From NCBI GenBank assembly GCA_028694075.1, contig JAQUUD010000011.1, positions 1 through 26,755 on the forward strand: a stretch of 26,755 nt of DNA. The letters run 5' to 3'. Made by a program: the position numbers and the translations under genes. This document shows positions 23,835 to 26,755 of this stretch, piece by piece. Position 1 is the stretch's first letter. Each line of letters starts with the position of its first letter. The DNA comes from Clostridia bacterium. Lineage in GTDB: Bacteria > Bacillota > Clostridia > Christensenellales > UBA1242. The notes beneath the pieces were generated by a model. It saw only the letters and a program-made list of their open reading frames with translations, ran no database searches and was not told the DNA's origin.

Positions 23835-24584
23835 TTAGTTGGTTTTTTTGAATTTTTTAAAGATTGGGGTTTTGTTTAAATTAACAATTCGCTCTTTTGG
23901 AATATTAAATTTTTCTGCAAAATCAATTGCTGGTTGAACTTTGCCAACATTCGCTGGTATGTGTGCATCGGAATTAATAATAAAATTAACTCCTTCATCA
24001 ATCAATATTTTCACTGCTTTTTGAGTTAAGCACAATTTTGTGGTGTTAAGTTCAATCAAAGTATTTGTTTCTTTTAATTTTTTTGCAACTTTTTTTATAT
24101 CAAAGTGCATTTTATAGGTCGGGTGAACAAGTATGTCAATCGGATATTTTTCAAGTGCTTTAATAAGAGTTTCAGTGTTTCTTTTTTTTAGGGATTTTGA
24201 TGATTTTTTGCCAAAAATCATATTTGGTAAAAAAAACAGAAACTTGTCCTTTAATGAACTTTTAACAAATCTGTGAAATCCGACAAGCAAAATGTCCAGT
24301 TTTGCGAGGTCATCTTCATTCACATCAACATCACCGTTTGTTGAAACAAAGTTGGCTTCAATGCCCAAATAAATTTTTAAGCCAGTTATCTTTTCGGCTT
24401 CGTTGATTTTTTCCCTCATTTCATCAAGTTTGTCCCGTTTTACTGCAACAAAAGAATGGCTGAAACTATGGTCGGTTATGGCGAGTTGTTTCAGTCCTAT
24501 TTTTTTTGCTTCCTGTGCATTCTCAAGTATTGTTCCTTTGCCGTGGCTATAAATTGTGTGCGTATGATAATCTCCGGTAATCAT
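23835..24584 (-). CDS. PHP-domain metal-dependent phosphoesterase
   Basis: This 249-residue cytosolic protein of the PHP family hydrolyses phosphoester bonds with a trinuclear metal centre. The metal ligands are visible in order: H7-x-H9 (DYHTHT), TDHS, GIEANF, VGFHRF, LVHPT and NSDAH near the C-terminus. It resembles YcdX-type phosphatases; histidinol phosphatase is less likely without his genes. The substrate is unknown. The ATG lies 2 nt after the murB stop, with GGAG inside the murB 3' end, so the two genes are translationally linked. Confidence 0.88.
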   Translation of the reverse strand: MITGDYHTHTIYSHGKGTILENAQEAKKIGLKQLAITDHSFSHSFVAVKRDKLDEMREKINEAEKITGLKIYLGIEANFVSTNGDVDVNEDDLAKLDILLVGFHRFVKSSLKDKFLFFLPNMIFGKKSSKSLKKRNTETLIKALEKYPIDILVHPTYKMHFDIKKVAKKLKETNTLIELNTTKLCLTQKAVKILIDEGVNFIINSDAHIPANVGKVQPAIDFAEKFNIPKERIVNLNKTPIFKKFKKTN

Positions 24585-24586
24585 AA

Positions 24587-25429
24587 TTACTCCATAATAA
24601 TAATTTCTTGTTCGAGCCGGATATTTTCTTTGCCAAGCACTGCTTCTTGAATAAGTTTAATTAAATTTAAAACATCTGTTGATGTTGCTCCACCACTGTT
24701 AACAATAAAACCGCTATGCTTTTTCGAAATTTCCGCTCCGCCTATTTTAACACCTTTTAGCCCTAGTTTGTCAATTATTTTTGCTGGAATTATATTTTCG
24801 GTTCTTTTAAAAACACTTCCCGCACTTGGATAAGTTAAAGGTTGTTTAAGTTTTCGTTCTTCAAAAACCAAATTTTGTTGTTTTATAATATTCTCTTTAT
24901 CACTTTTTTTAAGATTTAACCACACTTTGAAAATTGGAAGTCCTTGAAGTGAAGATTTGCGATATGAAAAATTTATTTCATTTTTATAAAGCAGTTTTAT
25001 CTTATTATCATCAAAAATTGCAACTTTTTCAATAAAATCAGACATACTAGAACCAAATGCTCCGGAATTCATAAATGTTGCCCCGCCGATTGTGCCAGGA
25101 ATCCCGTAACTCCATTCTAATCCCCCCAAATTATTTTCAGCAAGATATGAATTAAGATTAAACAAATCAACACCGCTTTCGCAAACAACAGATGTTTCAT
25201 TGTGTTTAATTCGGTTTAGGTTTTTTGTGCATATAACCAGCCCATCATACCCCTTATCTGGGCAAAGTGTGTTACTCCCGTTCCCTAAAATAAAATATTT
25301 TTTTCCTTGATGCAGTTTTAAAAGGCTAGCAAATTCAAACAAATCATCAGGGCAAACAAACCATTTTGCAATGCCCCCGCACTTAAAAGTTGTGGCACTT
25401 GCCATCGGATAACTTGAAACTATATTCAT
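24587..25429 (-). CDS. murB: UDP-N-acetylenolpyruvoylglucosamine reductase
   Basis: This 280-residue FAD- and NADPH-dependent enzyme makes UDP-MurNAc, the second step committed to peptidoglycan. The FAD-binding motif ILGNGSN, GIPGTIGGATFMNSGAFG, SYRKS (substrate Arg), YPSAGSVFKR with the catalytic Ser, and LEQEI with the catalytic Glu are all present. This is the short type common in Firmicutes. The N-terminus is compact (about 20 residues shorter than B. subtilis MurB), but the promoter position supports this start. It forms a two-gene unit with the PHP gene, and its presence argues against a wall-less Mollicute host. Confidence 0.95.
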   Translation of the reverse strand: MNIVSSYPMASATTFKCGGIAKWFVCPDDLFEFASLLKLHQGKKYFILGNGSNTLCPDKGYDGLVICTKNLNRIKHNETSVVCESGVDLFNLNSYLAENNLGGLEWSYGIPGTIGGATFMNSGAFGSSMSDFIEKVAIFDDNKIKLLYKNEINFSYRKSSLQGLPIFKVWLNLKKSDKENIIKQQNLVFEERKLKQPLTYPSAGSVFKRTENIIPAKIIDKLGLKGVKIGGAEISKKHSGFIVNSGGATSTDVLNLIKLIQEAVLGKENIRLEQEIIIME

Positions 25430-25435
25430 ACAAAA

Positions 25436-25464
25436 TATATATGAATTTTTGCATATTTTGTTAA
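25436..25464 (-). promoter_or_regulatory. Promoter giving a predicted leaderless murB mRNA
   Basis: On the minus strand, TTAACA (25459-25464), a 17-nt spacer and TATATA (25436-25441) are present. Only 6 nt lie between the -10 and the ATG, and no Shine-Dalgarno is present. Confidence 0.6.
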
Positions 25465-25591
25465 ATAAAATTTTTCAAAAAATGAATTTATTGTGCTTGA
25501 TTAACAAAAGTTAATTATTTTTAATAAAATGAAATGAACACAAATTTCATTTACTACTTAAATTTTTTAAGTTAAATAAATAAATTTTTAA

Positions 25592-25637
25592 TACATAGTT
25601 AAGTTGAAAAATTTTGACTTAAAATTTAAACTATGTA
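25592..25637 (+). promoter_or_regulatory. Inverted repeat overlapping the collagen-like gene promoter
   Basis: TACATAGTT (25592-25600) is matched perfectly by AACTATGTA (25629-25637). Inside lies a second imperfect dyad, AAGT...ACTT with A4/T4 (25601-25620), that covers a TTGACT -35-like box (25615-25620). A TATAAT follows at 25641-25646, 20 nt from that box. AGGAGA at 25646-25651 serves ATG 25657. The nested dyads are a candidate operator. Confidence 0.5.
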
Positions 25638-25656
25638 AATATAATAGGAGATAGAT

Positions 25657-26226
25657 ATGTCTTGTTATAATAATGATGATTATTCTTTACGCCATAACAA
25701 CTTTAATCCGTGCCATAATGCACCATGTTTTAATATTTGCGAACCTGTGTGTTGTTTAGGACCTCGTGGGCCAAGAGGCGCAACTGGCGCAACTGGCGCT
25801 ACTGGTGCAACTGGAGCAACAGGTGCAACTGGACCTGCGGGGTTATTAGATGACGCTTTCATATTTTCAAGAAATATTACTGCCGTAACCGTTCCTGTCG
25901 GAACAGCAATACCATTTGCGATAACAGTTCTTAATAGAGATATAACATTGCCTGCACCAAACACTGATTTCACATTTGCAGAAACCGGATATTATTTAAT
26001 TAACTTATTCCTTAATGCCGATATAATACAAATAACAACAGTGCAAACTGATACGGGTGGCCCACAAATAACTACTTACACATTATCTGCCGGAACAGAA
26101 AATAAAGCGTTCACCGCAATTATTTTGGTTACAGAAGCCGGTACAACATTACAATTTGTTAATGGTTTGGGTACTGGAGTTATAACTTCAACTAATATTA
26201 CAATTACCAAAATAGCACAAGTTTAA
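25657..26226 (+). CDS. Collagen-like GXY-repeat surface protein, BclA-like
   Basis: This 189-residue protein has a Cys-rich N-terminal part (7 Cys within residues 3-33). A short collagen region follows, with 11 GXY triplets starting GPRGPRG and including six GAT units (about residues 35-63). The C-terminal beta-rich domain (about 68-189) has the AETGYYLINLFLNAD pattern of BclA/C1q-like trimerising heads in Firmicutes. There is no signal peptide; exosporium-type proteins also lack one. The GAT codons form a 9-bp DNA repeat around 25776-25838, prone to copy-number change. A surface or spore-coat filament is likely by family; sporulation in this organism is not shown by the window. Confidence 0.85.
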   Translation: MSCYNNDDYSLRHNNFNPCHNAPCFNICEPVCCLGPRGPRGATGATGATGATGATGATGPAGLLDDAFIFSRNITAVTVPVGTAIPFAITVLNRDITLPAPNTDFTFAETGYYLINLFLNADIIQITTVQTDTGGPQITTYTLSAGTENKAFTAIILVTEAGTTLQFVNGLGTGVITSTNITITKIAQV

Positions 26227-26575
26227 ACATTTTAATAGACATTTTTTTCTGAATGTGTTGCAAACTCATTTTAATATAGCCTAAATCCGTTTGTGTGGTT
26301 TTCCATATGCCGTGGTTTAGGATATATTATATCATTTTGGCAGTCTGAACTTGGTCTTCTTGCTATATTTTCGATTTTTTTAACTTTAATATTTTTAACT
26401 TTTCTTTGGAAACAAGAAAGTAAACAAGAGTGACTTCGTAAAAAATTTTGTCATATTTCCAACTCAATAGAAATATTTTTTTATGGTATATCGTTTTATT
26501 ATTTTATAAGAAAAACAATTTTATAATGTGTCACTCGAAGTTTTTTTTAAACGCTTTTTAGTTTTATTAAACTTA
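26227..26575 (+). other. Intergenic region with a small membrane-protein remnant
   Basis: No clear gene is supported. A frame from GTG 26293 to TGA 26431-26433 encodes 46 residues with one strong hydrophobic helix and a charged tail (WKQESKQE). It looks like the C-terminus of a transporter, but no start signal is visible. The remainder is A/T-rich without a clear terminator. Confidence 0.3.
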
Positions 26576-26755
26576 TTACTTTTTTTCGTATTTGATGTCT
26601 TTTTTCTTTGTAATAAACTTATCAAAACAAGCAAGAATTGGTGGCAATGCAAAAAGTATTAAGGTGGCAGAGCAAAATGTTCCTATTGAAATAGACAAAC
26701 AAACTTGAGAAATTGTGGCATCGTTTGAAATTAGTCCGATAATGCCAGTCACAAT
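26576..26755 (-). CDS. MMPL/RND-family transporter, C-terminal end (partial)
   Basis: The frame stays open from the right edge to TAA at 26576-26578, giving the last 59 residues of a minus-strand gene. A membrane segment (SISIGTFCSATLILFALPPI) followed by LACFDKFI and a basic tail KKKDIKYEKK matches the C-terminus of MMPL-family exporters. The start and most of the gene lie outside the window. Confidence 0.65.
   Translation of the reverse strand: MVTGIIGLISNDATISQVCLSISIGTFCSATLILFALPPILACFDKFITKKKDIKYEKK

Noticed and set aside
25776..25838. Short tandem repeat as a CRISPR or non-coding satellite
   Set aside because: It encodes GAT triplets of a collagen region in frame.
25680..25973. Minus-strand ORF over the collagen-like gene
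   Set aside because: Its VAPVAPVAP-type repeats are the antisense reading of GXY codons.
1..26755. TGA-as-tryptophan genetic code for the host
   Set aside because: All long genes use TGG for Trp and remain open under code 11. The absence of TGA stops fits strong AT bias and TAA preference.

Overview
The window is strongly AT-rich and reads as chromosome from an uncultured low-GC member of the Bacillota, probably a gut-type Clostridia lineage. The support is MurB of the short Firmicutes type, Lgt, clear Shine-Dalgarno sites of the AAGGAG type at many genes, InlB-type B-repeats, a collagen-like GXY surface protein, an RsgI-like protein and sigma-A-like promoters. Every complete gene stops with TAA and tryptophan is read from TGG, so the standard bacterial code applies. 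Taxonomy below class level is inference.

Layout. Positions 1-400 hold a decayed tandem array of about 97-bp units on the minus strand. Each unit pairs a tRNA 5'-half-like segment with a small covarying hairpin. Positions 400-1410 are a gene graveyard with minus-strand coding traces broken by TGA. A consensus promoter then drives a membrane glycosyltransferase and a UDP-GlcNAc 2-epimerase (1475-4021), ending at a bidirectional terminator. Two minus-strand accessory genes follow: an unknown 183-residue protein and a 906-residue SF1 helicase with a C-terminal PD-(D/E)XK-like nuclease. Positions 8133-10484 encode envelope proteins: an RsgI-like membrane protein without the anti-sigma domain, and a frameshifted InlB-repeat protein. 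A SpoU/TrmH methyltransferase (10650-11480) precedes a compact RiPP-like locus: a 54-residue Cys-rich precursor and its radical SAM/SPASM maturase (11550-12875).

Positions 13388-17634 form a tightly packed ABC-2 operon. Its first protein fuses a YwaF/TMEM164-like polytopic membrane domain to an ABC ATPase, followed by a permease and a small membrane-anchored Ig-like protein. Next come a 695-residue lipoprotein with a Big_3-like domain and a probable beta-helix, a Vut/YhhQ-type queuosine-precursor transporter, and a terminator-ended candidate small RNA. The right part carries housekeeping genes: a three-part thymidylate synthase (MtrA-like, TS, DUF4346-like), lgt, tRNA-Ser(CGA), and the murB-PHP phosphoesterase pair. 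The window ends with a collagen-like protein and the C-terminus of an MMPL transporter cut by the edge.

The most notable points are the tRNA-like repeat array, the Cys-rich peptide/SPASM pair without a visible recognition domain, the YwaF-ABC fusion, the MtrA-TS-DUF4346 fusion, the helicase-nuclease, and several promoters whose -10 box lies only 6-8 nt before the ATG, which predicts leaderless mRNAs for thymidylate synthase, lgt, murB and the helicase.
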